The notes under the pieces were generated by a model that searched no databases, had not been told where the DNA came from, and saw only the letters and a program-made list of their open reading frames with translations. A DNA stretch of 64,000 nucleotides from Pyrinomonadaceae bacterium (GTDB lineage: Bacteria > Acidobacteriota > Blastocatellia > Pyrinomonadales > Pyrinomonadaceae), in contig JABARP010000006.1 in NCBI GenBank assembly GCA_019186825.1, positions 62,001-126,000 on the forward strand, given 5' to 3'. Shown one piece after another: positions 8,291 through 18,973 of the stretch; position 1 is the first letter of the stretch; each line of letters begins with the position of its first letter. A program made the translations under genes and the position numbers.

Positions 8291-9222
8291 GCGATAACGA
8301 TGACGGCCTTTGTGCCGGTAAGCTCGGAAAGATCCTTTGTGTAAACGGTCTCGACGCGGCGGAATTCACCGACCGTGTTGACGATATCCTGTGTCGATAA
8401 GAAACCGGTTTCCATGAACGCGATAGCCCATTTTTTCATATAGCCGGCACGATCGAGTGTGTTTTCCAACAGACGCAGATACTGCGAACGTGTCTCTGTG
8501 GCGGCTCCAAGGTTGTCGCCGATCGTGTTCTCAAGATCGTTCCAAAATGAAGTATCGTTGCGGATCCATTCCTCACGCCAGGCTTTGATCCCGAGTGCGT
8601 GACGAATGCCTTTCGAATGAGGTGCAGGCAGCCGCAGGAACATCAGATCGCTCGCCCGCTCGACGGTCGCGGGGTCGGCCAGGAATTGATCGACGGGTTT
8701 GTTCCAGCAGGTGGAATGCCCCTTGATCGGGTCCGGTTCGATCGACCAAAGCCGGCGAAATGCATTCGAAAGCGGCTGGCGAAGCTCGCGCGTTTGCTCG
8801 GTGAATGATAGTGCATAGCTGCCGGTCGCGATCGCCAATGTACCGGCAAGCGAGCGCGTAAACGCTGAGTTCAGCTTCTCGACGTTTCTTCGTACATTGT
8901 CGAACCACCAAGCGTCAACCTCCGAGAACCAGTTCAAGAGTCCGGGATTCTGAAGTTTATAGCCAGGCACGTAGGCATCCTCGAGTACCATGTTCACGTC
9001 GTCCGGTGAAAGACGTTCGTCATCATTCTGAACACGCCCGACGCCCGCGACCCACTCCGAAAGCAGCGGATCGTTCGCAGATACGCGAACTCGGCGGCGT
9101 TTCAGATAAAGCGAGAGTGCGGCATCGGCAGAGAGCGGCAGCGCGGCCGATGCAAATTTCAGCCGATGCAGAACATTCTGCTCGAAGGCGAGGCAGCCGT
9201 GAAAGGTCGGGTTCGCGGTCAT
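8287..9222 (-). CDS. Uncharacterised protein next to a degenerate HD-GYP protein
   Basis: I do not recognise this 311-residue protein. It has no signal peptide and no convincing membrane helix, and it is rich in Trp and charged residues (for example WFSEVDAWWFDNVRRN and GIKAWREEWIRND). It appears soluble and mostly helical. Its start overlaps the stop of the upstream HD-GYP-like gene by four bases (ATGA), so the two are almost certainly co-translated. Its 3' end overlaps the MFS gene by the four bases TTAG. The context suggests a role with the HD-GYP-like and DUF4388/DnaJ proteins upstream. Confidence 0.75.
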   Translation of the reverse strand: MTANPTFHGCLAFEQNVLHRLKFASAALPLSADAALSLYLKRRRVRVSANDPLLSEWVAGVGRVQNDDERLSPDDVNMVLEDAYVPGYKLQNPGLLNWFSEVDAWWFDNVRRNVEKLNSAFTRSLAGTLAIATGSYALSFTEQTRELRQPLSNAFRRLWSIEPDPIKGHSTCWNKPVDQFLADPATVERASDLMFLRLPAPHSKGIRHALGIKAWREEWIRNDTSFWNDLENTIGDNLGAATETRSQYLRLLENTLDRAGYMKKWAIAFMETGFLSTQDIVNTVGEFRRVETVYTKDLSELTGTKAVIVIA

Positions 9223-9815
9223 ACGTTGAATGGGTCTGCTGCTGCGGGCAGTGATAAAAAGACCTTTACGATCGTCGGGTCAAACTCGATGCCGGCCCAT
9301 TCGATCAGATATTTCTTTGCGCTTGCTTCCGGGTATTCCGCACGGAATGGCCGAGCGGAACGCAACGCGCCGTAGGCGTCCGCGACGCGCAGGATCCGGC
9401 TCTTGAGCGGGATCTCCTCGCGGACCAATCCGTCCGGGTAGCCCGAACCGTTCCACCATTCGTGGTTCCAGCGGATCACGAGTTGGACGGCGCGGCCCGC
9501 ACCTAGTTTTGCGGCCTCTTGTTCGCCGATAACGGAATGCCGCCGAAGGTCGAGACGCTCTTCGGCAGAAAGGATGCGTGCGGCACGAATGTATTCGCGA
9601 TCCATTCGGAGTTCGCCGATATCGCGAAGGAACGCGGCCTGCTTCAGCATTTCGATGTCGTCCGGCACAAGATGAATAGCGGCTCCTATCGCGGCACAGA
9701 GTGATGCGACGCGGCTCGAATGGCCGGATCGAAAGCCCGTAAATACGTCGATCTCTGCAGCTTTTTCAAGCAGCTTGGCGTCAATGGTGCTTTCCGGGGC
9801 GACAAGAGTGTGCAT
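9219..9815 (-). CDS. Degenerate HD-GYP domain protein
   Basis: The 198 residues follow the HD-GYP pattern: GHSSRVASLC near residue 31, then LRDIGE at 63-68, RRHSVIGEQEA at 91-101, IRWNHEWWNGSGYPDGL at 115-130 and RILRVADAYGALRSARPFR. Key residues differ from active cyclic-di-GMP phosphodiesterases: the metal-binding HD dyad is RD here, and the HHExxDGxGYP motif reads NHEWWNGSGYP. Loss of metal ligands suggests a binding or scaffold role, or altered activity. No receiver domain is attached. It is co-translated with the unknown gene downstream and follows the DnaJ-domain gene by about 70 bp. Confidence 0.82.
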   Translation of the reverse strand: MHTLVAPESTIDAKLLEKAAEIDVFTGFRSGHSSRVASLCAAIGAAIHLVPDDIEMLKQAAFLRDIGELRMDREYIRAARILSAEERLDLRRHSVIGEQEAAKLGAGRAVQLVIRWNHEWWNGSGYPDGLVREEIPLKSRILRVADAYGALRSARPFRAEYPEASAKKYLIEWAGIEFDPTIVKVFLSLPAAADPFNV

Positions 9816-9886
9816 CTTCGTTCCGTTATATAGTTTCGCTTTTTTATGCTTCGGAGTTCAACCCGAGATCGCTGGCTTCCGCTTCA

Positions 9887-11410
9887 TTACTTGAGAGAAT
9901 CAAGCATTTCGCGGGCCTCACGATGGTTCGGATGAAGCGCGAGCAGACGCGTCAATTCACCCTCTGCGCGCTTCAGCAATCGTACCTTGATGAAAAAGTG
10001 AGACAGCATCAGGCGGTATTCCACGGATGTCCCGTCGAGTCGGATCGCTGCCTGCAACTCGCCCTCGGCCTTGTGCCGATGCTTGTCATCTGCCGAGAGA
10101 GCAGAGCCGTAATATGCTCGGTACCTCGCGTTTTGCGGATCGGCATGGGCGGCGCGCGCCAGATGCACTTGTGCCGCGGCGGCGTCACCTTTTGCAAGAA
10201 GCTTCGAGCCTTTGTCGAATTCCTCTGCAGCCTGCCGCAGTTTTTGATCTGTTTCCTGAGCGCTGGCCGGCCCCGACGGAGCTCCATTCGCTGCTTCGAT
10301 ATCTTTGCGTACCTTAAAATCGTAGAGTTCGCGCGAATCCGGCGTACGTAGTGCTTCGTGAGCGGAGGCAAGCTGTGCGAAAGCCTTATGCACGCGTTTT
10401 GCAACCTCCGGTGCTTCTCGCCTGAACTTATCCGGATGGAAAAGCTTGGCGAGCGAGAAATATGCGTCTTTGAGTTCGGCCGAGCTGCACTTCGGGTCAA
10501 CACCCAATACCTCGTAGAAGGTTTTTGCTGCTTCAGTCCGTTTCAGATAGGCTTCGAGGCTCATTTCCTCTTTTTCAGACGGAGCGGCATCTTCGACGAC
10601 GGCTTCCTCTTCGGGTGCCACGCCCGGAAGGATAGCTTCTCGTTTGAGTTCGAGTTTCGCGGCCCGCAAGAACGGGATCTTTGCCGCGGGGATCGCAGAT
10701 TGCCACCCGGACCTGATCACGAGTCCCCCAAGCCAAAGCGAATAGAGAGCAGCGAACACGTCGTTCCCTTCGAGAGAGCTATGAGCGGCAATTTCCGCAA
10801 CGGAGAGTTCGGATGATGCAAGCGGGACGAGTACTTGGGCCTCCGTTGCAGTGCAGTCACGGATCGACGTCAACGCGACCACGAGTTTGAACTTCTCCTC
10901 GAACGACCTAAAACGGCCTGCTGCGGTCTCGGGCGGGAGACTGCGGCCGTACTCCTTCAAGAGCGAACGTTCATCGATCTCAGCGTTCAGGCCCTCTCTT
11001 ACGCGTGCAAGCGGCGTGATAGTCCATTCGCCTTCAGTCCATGAAAGTACATCGCTAACTATCGCTCGGACCTGAGCCGTGAAGAACATATCCTTCTCGG
11101 CTTCCGTCAAAAGTCCGTCGGCGAGGAGCTGTTCAGCGAGCTGCAGATCGTTCGAGAAATTCGGGAGCTGGACGAGCTGTTCTTTCGAGAGCTTCTTTTG
11201 CTGGAGCACGAAATCGAACAGCCGCGTCATCCGCGAATTCGAGACCGCGAACACAAGGCGGCCGTCGCGAAAATAGACGATCACCTTTTTGTCCTTGTTC
11301 GCGAGGCGTATGCTGCCCGAAAGCTCGCCTTGAGCCATTTCCGCCGCCAGTTCGGCAAATGGAAACGCAAGGCAAGTTCCGCTTATATCGAGGTCATTCT
11401 TTGCTGTCAT
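9887..11410 (-). CDS. DUF4388 - J-domain - TPR-like protein
   Basis: Three parts are visible in 507 residues. Residues 10-160 match DUF4388 (PATAN-like; GELSGSIRLANKDKKVIVYF and RDGRLVFAV). Residues 296-366 are a J-domain, with KTFYEVLGVD and the HPD motif at 325-327. The C-terminal third is alanine-rich and helical, with TPR-like repeats (AAAQVHLARAAHADPQNARY and AEGELQAAIRLD). The J-domain should stimulate a DnaK-type ATPase, while DUF4388 proteins occur in signalling systems of Myxococcus-like and acidobacterial genomes. There is no glycine/phenylalanine or zinc region, so it is not a general DnaJ. Confidence 0.83.
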   Translation of the reverse strand: MTAKNDLDISGTCLAFPFAELAAEMAQGELSGSIRLANKDKKVIVYFRDGRLVFAVSNSRMTRLFDFVLQQKKLSKEQLVQLPNFSNDLQLAEQLLADGLLTEAEKDMFFTAQVRAIVSDVLSWTEGEWTITPLARVREGLNAEIDERSLLKEYGRSLPPETAAGRFRSFEEKFKLVVALTSIRDCTATEAQVLVPLASSELSVAEIAAHSSLEGNDVFAALYSLWLGGLVIRSGWQSAIPAAKIPFLRAAKLELKREAILPGVAPEEEAVVEDAAPSEKEEMSLEAYLKRTEAAKTFYEVLGVDPKCSSAELKDAYFSLAKLFHPDKFRREAPEVAKRVHKAFAQLASAHEALRTPDSRELYDFKVRKDIEAANGAPSGPASAQETDQKLRQAAEEFDKGSKLLAKGDAAAAQVHLARAAHADPQNARYRAYYGSALSADDKHRHKAEGELQAAIRLDGTSVEYRLMLSHFFIKVRLLKRAEGELTRLLALHPNHREAREMLDSLK

Positions 11411-11633
11411 CAGAGCTTTGATCGAAGATGATCAACGGGGCACGAGGTGTGCTAAACCAAGTTTAACAATGGCGGCGAAAAAAGTTAAGTAAAATCTTTC
11501 GGCGTATCGGGGAAAAATGGGGAGAATTTCTTCGAAAATCATCTTTATCTGTAAATCTCCACTTCTCCGCGGACAATATCGGCTGGAAGTTGACAACTGA
11601 TATTCGTACCTGCGAATGTTTTCTGTACAAAGG

Positions 11634-12389
11634 ATGACACCGGACAATATCAAAATCCGCGAATGTGCTTCGATCGAAGAACTTTCTGAGTGCGTGGCGC
11701 TCCAACGTGAGGTTTTTGCGCTTCCTGAGGTCGAATTGTCGCCTGTACGTCATTTCATCGTTACGAAGAATGCGGGTGGATTCACGCTTGGTGCCTATGA
11801 GGGCGACCAGCTTGCGGGGTTTGTCCTTAGTGTGCCGGCCGTGATGCACGGTGAGAGAGCGTTGTATTCGCACATGACCGGCGTTCGCCCGAAGTACCAA
11901 AGCCTGGGCCTTGGTGCCGCGCTTAAATGGGCACAGCGAAAGCGAGCCCTGGCCGAAGGAATTCGCTATATCAAATGGACGTTCGAGCCGGTGAAAGCCC
12001 GAAATGCAAATTTTAACCTCGAAAAGCTTGGTGCCACGGTCAGCGATTTTCAGGTGAATTTTTACGGCACGGATTACGGTACAGCTCCGGCCCACGCCGG
12101 CAAGAAGTTCGGGCTCGAAAGCGATCGCCTTTTTGCAGAATGGGACCTTGCAAGCGACAAAGTGAAAGCTCTTGCGGCAGGCGAGAAGTTCATCGAACCA
12201 GGCTCGCCGACAGCAACCATACAGATAATGCCGGATTGGCTTGATCTTGTCGCCCGTGATCCGGAAAAGGCGAGGGCCGAACAACTGCGTATCCGCGGTG
12301 AATTTCAAACGGCGTTCGATTTCGGAATGGTCTGCCGCGGGTTCTTTCGAGACGACGAGCAGCCGGCGTATCTGCTCTATAAAACCTAA
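11634..12389 (+). CDS. GNAT family acetyltransferase (COG3375-like)
   Basis: The 251-residue protein contains a GNAT core: GFVLSVPAVM and SHMTGVRPKYQSLGLGAALK, the latter with the acetyl-CoA binding motif A (Q/R-x-x-G-x-G/A variant QSLGLG). The long C-terminal part with WTFEPVKARNANFNLEKLGA is typical of the COG3375 subgroup, which has unknown substrates. An ATG 18 bases upstream is in frame, but MTPDNIKIREC fits family starts better. The Rieske oxygenase gene follows four bases after the stop. Confidence 0.82.
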   Translation: MTPDNIKIRECASIEELSECVALQREVFALPEVELSPVRHFIVTKNAGGFTLGAYEGDQLAGFVLSVPAVMHGERALYSHMTGVRPKYQSLGLGAALKWAQRKRALAEGIRYIKWTFEPVKARNANFNLEKLGATVSDFQVNFYGTDYGTAPAHAGKKFGLESDRLFAEWDLASDKVKALAAGEKFIEPGSPTATIQIMPDWLDLVARDPEKARAEQLRIRGEFQTAFDFGMVCRGFFRDDEQPAYLLYKT

Positions 12390-12392
12390 CGA

Positions 12393-13418
12393 ATGGCCTT
12401 TTTCGACATCGACCCTGACATCCGAAAGGCAAAGACGCACCCGAGCGAGTTCTACCTCGATCCGCAATTCTTTGAACTCTCAAAAATAAAGATTTTCGAG
12501 CGTTCCTGGCATTTTCTTTGTCATGAGAGCGAGGTTGATTCGCTAAAGCCGGTGACGCTCTTGCCTGGCGTGATCGATGAGCCGGTGCTGGTCGCAAGAG
12601 ACGGCAGCGAACTTCGCTGTCTTACGAATGTCTGCACGCATCGCGGCAAGATCCTCGTTGAGGAGCCTTGTAAAGCCAACCTAATACGCTGCGGATATCA
12701 CGGCCGCAGATTCTCGCTCGATGGTAAGTTCCTTTCGATGCCGGAGTTCGAAGGAGTTGAGGACTTTCCGTCGAAGGCTGACGATCTTCGGCAGTTGCCG
12801 CTAGCTAACTGGAACGGTTTCCTGTTCACATCGATCGAACCGTTGACCGATCTTGCAGCCTTCATTGGTGATGCCGCTCCGTTGATTGAATTCGATAGCA
12901 GCAAGCCACTCAAGCAAACCGCAACACGCGAGTACCACGTCAAAGCCCACTGGGCACTCTATTGTGAAAACTATCTCGAAGGCTTTCACATACCGTATGT
13001 GCACAAGTCTCTGAACGAGGTCGTCGATTACGGCAGCTATACGACCGAAACCTTTCGATATTCCAGTCTGCAGGTCGGGCTGTCCGCGGAACCGTCGCAG
13101 GAGGTCGCGGCCCGCTACCTGTTCATCTTTCCGAACTTGATGTTCAACTTCTACGAATGGGGCGTTTCCGTGAACGTCGTGAGGCCTGTTTCGCCAGACG
13201 AGACGGTGATCGAGTTCCTAACGTATGTGAGCGACGAGTCGAAGCTTGACGAAGGTGCCGGTGCAGACCTTCACGGTGTTGAAATGGAGGATGAAGCCGT
13301 CGTTGAAAGCGTTCAACGCGGTATCCGCTCTCGATTCTATTCGCAGGGCAGATATTCACCGACCCGCGAACAGGGAACACACCATTTTCACCGCCTGATC
13401 GCGGAGTTTATGGGTTGA
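12393..13418 (+). CDS. Rieske non-heme iron oxygenase, alpha-subunit type
   Basis: The N-terminal Rieske domain binds a [2Fe-2S] cluster through C81, H83, C100 and H103 (CTHRG and CGYHGRRFSLDG). The catalytic SRPBCC domain carries ENYLEGFHIPYVH, which holds the usual two His ligands of the mononuclear iron. The length of 341 residues is slightly short for ring-hydroxylating dioxygenases and fits single-component or monooxygenase types, such as choline/carnitine-oxygenase relatives. The reductase partner is not in the window. It is in an operon with the GNAT gene. Confidence 0.87.
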   Translation: MAFFDIDPDIRKAKTHPSEFYLDPQFFELSKIKIFERSWHFLCHESEVDSLKPVTLLPGVIDEPVLVARDGSELRCLTNVCTHRGKILVEEPCKANLIRCGYHGRRFSLDGKFLSMPEFEGVEDFPSKADDLRQLPLANWNGFLFTSIEPLTDLAAFIGDAAPLIEFDSSKPLKQTATREYHVKAHWALYCENYLEGFHIPYVHKSLNEVVDYGSYTTETFRYSSLQVGLSAEPSQEVAARYLFIFPNLMFNFYEWGVSVNVVRPVSPDETVIEFLTYVSDESKLDEGAGADLHGVEMEDEAVVESVQRGIRSRFYSQGRYSPTREQGTHHFHRLIAEFMG

Positions 13419-13447
13419 CGTGGGTATAATTCTGATTATTACTCAAA

Positions 13448-15563
<2,116 letters not shown>

Positions 15564-15582
15564 GGCTAATAGTGACCGTTGA

Positions 15583-15801
15583 CGGTATGTATTGGGTTTT
15601 TGGACCTCAACAAAAGAGGACCTCATCATCTCGAAACTTAATTGGGCAAAGGAAACAATGTCTGAGCTTCAGATAAGAGATATTGCAAGTTTAACTGCCT
15701 CAGAATATGATTCAGGGTATGTAAATCACTGGATCGAACAGTTGAATCTGCAGAAGATCTGGGAAGCGGTCGCGCAATGGAAGACACTTCACAAGATGTA
15801 G
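15583..15801 (+). pseudogene. C-terminal remnant of a nucleotidyltransferase-like (DUF6036-type) gene
   Basis: The frame is open from about 15583 after a TGA. It encodes STKEDLIISKLNWAKETMSE followed by LQIRDIASL, YVNHWIEQLNLQKIWEAV. As far as I can recall, this matches the C-terminal end of a family of DUF6036/AbiEii-like nucleotidyltransferases. The catalytic N-terminus (GS motif and Asp ligands) is absent. The only usable starts are TTG or similar, so this looks like a decayed gene. Its codons are much more A/T-rich than ligA and glyA on either side, suggesting transfer. It overlaps the next small gene. Confidence 0.4.
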
Positions 15802-16016
15802 CTGGCTTGGTGCGGACCGTCGTAATGTCGAAGTCCGTCGCTGAACGAATACTTCTTTGTGCGCAAATGTACGAAGATGCGAAGAAATTCGCCCGCATAA
15901 TGATGCCAAAAGGCTTAACTGCGGATGAGCAAGAACTATATGTCTTCCAAAGGATACATGGAATGACACCTGCGGAGGCCGCGAACAGGATATACAGGAC
16001 AAGTAATAATGAATAA
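15777..16016 (+). CDS. Small conserved partner protein of a nucleotidyltransferase-type cassette
   Basis: The 79-residue protein starts [20 protein letters not shown] and includes [30 protein letters not shown] and [18 protein letters not shown]. Similar small proteins often follow nucleotidyltransferase-like genes, which fits the remnant just upstream. It is probably helical and soluble, with no known activity. It overlaps the remnant by 25 bases at its start and glyA by eight bases at its end. Base composition is A/T-rich for this region. Its intactness while its partner is truncated is notable. Confidence 0.6.
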   Translation: MEDTSQDVAGLVRTVVMSKSVAERILLCAQMYEDAKKFARIMMPKGLTADEQELYVFQRIHGMTPAEAANRIYRTSNNE

Positions 16017-17280
16017 TTTTTTCACAGCAAGCGTATCGGAAGTTGATCCCGTTATCAGTGGTGCTATCGATAACGAGGTCAAGCGGCAGCAGAATGGGCT
16101 GGAGTTGATCGCGTCGGAGAACTTTGTCTCCGAGGCGGTTCTGCAAGCGATGGGTACGCCCTTCACCAATAAGTATGCGGAAGGCTACCCCGGCAAGCGG
16201 TATTACGGCGGGTGCGAGTTCGCGGATGTCGTGGAACAGACGGCGATCGATCGGGCAAAGGAGATCTTTGGTGCCGAGCATGCCAATGTACAGCCGCATT
16301 CCGGTGCACAGGCGAATATGTCCGTCCTGCTTGCCGCTCTCGAACACGACGATCCGATCCTGGGCATGAATCTTTCGCACGGCGGGCACCTCACGCACGG
16401 CCATCCACTCAATTTTTCGGGGCTCAACTACACGGTCTCGGATTATGGCGTCAACCGCGATACCGAGACGATCGACTACGACGAACTCCAGAAGATCGCT
16501 GAGGAAAAGCGGCCGAAGCTGCTCATTTGCGGTGCCTCGGCGTATCCCCGGATCATTGATTTCCAACGCATTGGCGAGATCGCGCGTTCGGTCGGTGCAA
16601 AGGTAATGGCCGATATCGCACACATCGCCGGGCTTGTCGCGACGGGTCTGCATCCTTCGCCGGTGCCGCATTGTGAATTCGTTACGACGACTACGCACAA
16701 GACCCTTCGAGGGCCTCGCGGCGGCCTGATCCTATGTCGTGAGGAATTTGCCGCGGATGTAAATCGGCGTGTTTTCCCGGGCGTTCAGGGCGGCCCGCTG
16801 ATGCACGTGATCGCCGCGAAGGCAGTTTCATTCGGCGAGGCTCTAAAGCCGGACTTCAAGACCTACCAGCAGCAGATTCTTGCCAACGCGAAAGCCCTTG
16901 CGGAAACGCTCACAGACGCCGGCCTTCGGCTTGTTTCGGGCGGTACTGACAATCACCTTCTCCTCGTTGATGTGTTCATGGACGGAAAAGGAATCACGGG
17001 CAAGGCCGCCGAAAAGGCTCTCGACGAAGTTCACATCACGGTCAACAAGAACACCATTCCGTTTGACACGAACAAACCTTTTGTTGCGTCAGGAATACGT
17101 CTCGGCACGCCTGCTTTGACCACTCGCGGAATGAAGGAAGCCGAGATGCAGGCGATCGGTGGAATGATCGCTGCACTGATCCACGAACCTGAATCAGAGG
17201 AAGTCAAAACAAGGGTACGCTCGCAGGTCGCCGAATTGACCGCAAGATTCCCGATGTATCCGAGCAGGATGAAAGGTTAG
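16009..17280 (+). CDS. glyA: Serine hydroxymethyltransferase
   Basis: This 423-residue protein is a full-length GlyA. It has [11 protein letters not shown], the [19 protein letters not shown] block, and the PLP lysine K231 in [14 protein letters not shown]. It interconverts serine and glycine with tetrahydrofolate in the cytoplasm and supplies one-carbon units used by purH and the MTHFR fusion elsewhere in this window. The start overlaps the preceding small gene by eight bases. The stop TAG shares four bases (TTAG) with the convergent gene. Confidence 0.97.
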   Translation: MNNFFTASVSEVDPVISGAIDNEVKRQQNGLELIASENFVSEAVLQAMGTPFTNKYAEGYPGKRYYGGCEFADVVEQTAIDRAKEIFGAEHANVQPHSGAQANMSVLLAALEHDDPILGMNLSHGGHLTHGHPLNFSGLNYTVSDYGVNRDTETIDYDELQKIAEEKRPKLLICGASAYPRIIDFQRIGEIARSVGAKVMADIAHIAGLVATGLHPSPVPHCEFVTTTTHKTLRGPRGGLILCREEFAADVNRRVFPGVQGGPLMHVIAAKAVSFGEALKPDFKTYQQQILANAKALAETLTDAGLRLVSGGTDNHLLLVDVFMDGKGITGKAAEKALDEVHITVNKNTIPFDTNKPFVASGIRLGTPALTTRGMKEAEMQAIGGMIAALIHEPESEEVKTRVRSQVAELTARFPMYPSRMKG

Positions 17281-17894
17281 TTATTTGGGCCTTCGGTCCC
17301 GAAAGAGTCGAATCTCATTCGCTCAAGCGCAGCGTTCGCCTCTTCCGAATCGAACTCGTAGGCCTTTTGCGACAGGGCGTTAATAGCGATCTCTCCGTAA
17401 AGAGAATCGTTCAGGAGGGGTTCGAGCGTTGAGACCGGCAGCATCGCGAGCGTTTCGTAGGCGAGGGCCCGGATCTGCGGTGAGTCGCTCTGGCGGATGA
17501 TCTCGGCGATCTCGCTTGCAGAATATCGCTCTGCGAGACGATCGGCCAGGCGGTCAAGGCGTGCGTAATCATTGTTCCGGACCGCACGCGACGCAAGCTG
17601 GATAAAGATCTCAGCGGAGGCCGACTGCGTTTCGAGCATACGGACGCAAACGGCCGCGAGCTTTGACATCTCGCTCATCTTGTTAGCGTCGTTCTTTAGG
17701 TCTTTTGAAACTGAGAGTTCGTCAAGAGCGAAGAGCAGAGAACTCAGTTCCCAATCGGCGTGTGCATCGTACTGCGGATCAGAGGTTCTTGGGGCTGAGG
17801 GCTCGGACCGCATCTCGCCAACCAGCATCTTTTTTGTTACGGGCCGCAGCGTTTCCCAAACGCTGGCAACTCTGCCGCCCAGATCCTTGATCAT
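17277..17894 (-). CDS. Uncharacterised helical-repeat protein
   Basis: The 205-residue protein is not recognised. Its sequence is helical and leucine/alanine-rich, with HEAT-like spacing ([20 protein letters not shown] and [16 protein letters not shown]). It lacks a signal peptide. The start MIKDLGGR is preferred over an upstream TTG. It begins about 390 bases downstream of the start of the 17936-18283 gene and may belong to the same minus-strand unit as that gene and the lipoprotein. It ends with a 4-base tail-to-tail overlap with glyA. Confidence 0.65.
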   Translation of the reverse strand: MIKDLGGRVASVWETLRPVTKKMLVGEMRSEPSAPRTSDPQYDAHADWELSSLLFALDELSVSKDLKNDANKMSEMSKLAAVCVRMLETQSASAEIFIQLASRAVRNNDYARLDRLADRLAERYSASEIAEIIRQSDSPQIRALAYETLAMLPVSTLEPLLNDSLYGEIAINALSQKAYEFDSEEANAALERMRFDSFGTEGPNN

Positions 17895-17935
17895 AACTGT
17901 CAACAATCAGATTCTGAATCCGAACGCTCGTCTTG

Positions 17936-18283
17936 TCAAGATGTTCCGTTTTTCGCCGGCTCGGACGTTCGTTTTCTCGACATCATTTCGAGGAGCTTTT
18001 CCTGCTGGAATGTGAGCTCCTGTTCAAGGTCGGTGTCATCCGTAACTACGGAGACCAAGGCTATCGGTGACGTGCCGAGATATCGGAGTTCCCACGTTGT
18101 GGTGTTCGGCTTTGAGACGCGCGTGAACCATGCCGCATCGAGCTTCCACTGTTGGACCGGAACCTCGCCGATGATCGCAAGAAGCTCATCGCTCGGCTCG
18201 CCCGCCAATAGGAGACGCGTGAGCTCCCAGCCGTGCTTATTATAGAGAGCGATCGTATCGCGAAATGAACTGATGTCGATCAT
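17936..18283 (-). CDS. Uncharacterised small protein
   Basis: The 115-residue protein, starting MIDISSFRDTIALYNKHGWE, is soluble and of unknown family. The middle (VQQWKLDAAWFTRVSKPN, then TTTWELRYLG) looks like beta-strands, and the C-terminus is a charged helix. Its start overlaps the lipoprotein gene stop by four bases, so the two are co-translated. Confidence 0.65.
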   Translation of the reverse strand: MIDISSFRDTIALYNKHGWELTRLLLAGEPSDELLAIIGEVPVQQWKLDAAWFTRVSKPNTTTWELRYLGTSPIALVSVVTDDTDLEQELTFQQEKLLEMMSRKRTSEPAKNGTS

Positions 18284-18888
18284 TTACCGGCTTTTGGTTT
18301 GGCGTTCTCATTCGCCGTAGCGCGTGTGTTTGCGGCCGGCATCGGAACTTTGACGACGTTGACATTTGAATTCATATTCGCAGGCGGCATTTCAACGGGA
18401 TGTTGTCCGGCGGCATTTGCAGCCATCTTCTCCCGCTGGTCACGGCCTGGACCCGGCGATTTGTAAGAGCCTTGGTAAATATTGCCGACGGCAAGTTTCC
18501 ACGCGCCGTCTTCTTTCATAAAGGCGAGGTCTTCCCACCGGCTGTCCTTTGAATTCCAAACCTCTACCGCGCCCATATCACCATTGACGCGCTCATCGCG
18601 GATCGGCGGCATCGACGCGGCGAACGTTGTTCCCGTAAAACCGTTCTCGTAAACCTGTTCGATGGGCTTTTTATATTTTTCGGCGGCTGCTGCGGCGAAC
18701 TGCTGCGTTGCCTTCGTCATTTCGGCCTTGATCTGATCGGTGTTCTTTGCTTTTACAGCGAGGTAAAGCCGCTTGTAGGCTTCGGTCGGAGAATCCGAGG
18801 CCGAACCGGGCGCGGCCGGCGCCGAGCTGCAGGAGAACGTCATCGCGATGCAGAGTAGTGCGGTGATGCAGAGAAGTATTCTGAGCAT
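18280..18888 (-). CDS. Probable lipoprotein with DUF4878-like domain
   Basis: The 202-residue precursor has a signal peptide ending in the lipobox-like MTFSCSS, with the lipidated Cys at residue 20. The next region (SPTEAYKRLYLAVKAKNTDQ) and WEDLAFMKEDGAWKLAVGNI resemble DUF4878/NTF2-like lipoproteins. The C-terminal 60 residues are rich in Asn, Pro and Ala and look disordered. It is probably anchored in the envelope, with unknown function. Confidence 0.72.
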   Translation of the reverse strand: MLRILLCITALLCIAMTFSCSSAPAAPGSASDSPTEAYKRLYLAVKAKNTDQIKAEMTKATQQFAAAAAEKYKKPIEQVYENGFTGTTFAASMPPIRDERVNGDMGAVEVWNSKDSRWEDLAFMKEDGAWKLAVGNIYQGSYKSPGPGRDQREKMAANAAGQHPVEMPPANMNSNVNVVKVPMPAANTRATANENAKPKAGK

Positions 18889-18973
18889 AGATATTCCTAA
18901 TCTAGGTTATTAAGGTTGAAGTATATGTTCCCGTGCGGAAAAAGCCAATTTTTGCAGTAAGATAATATTACAA

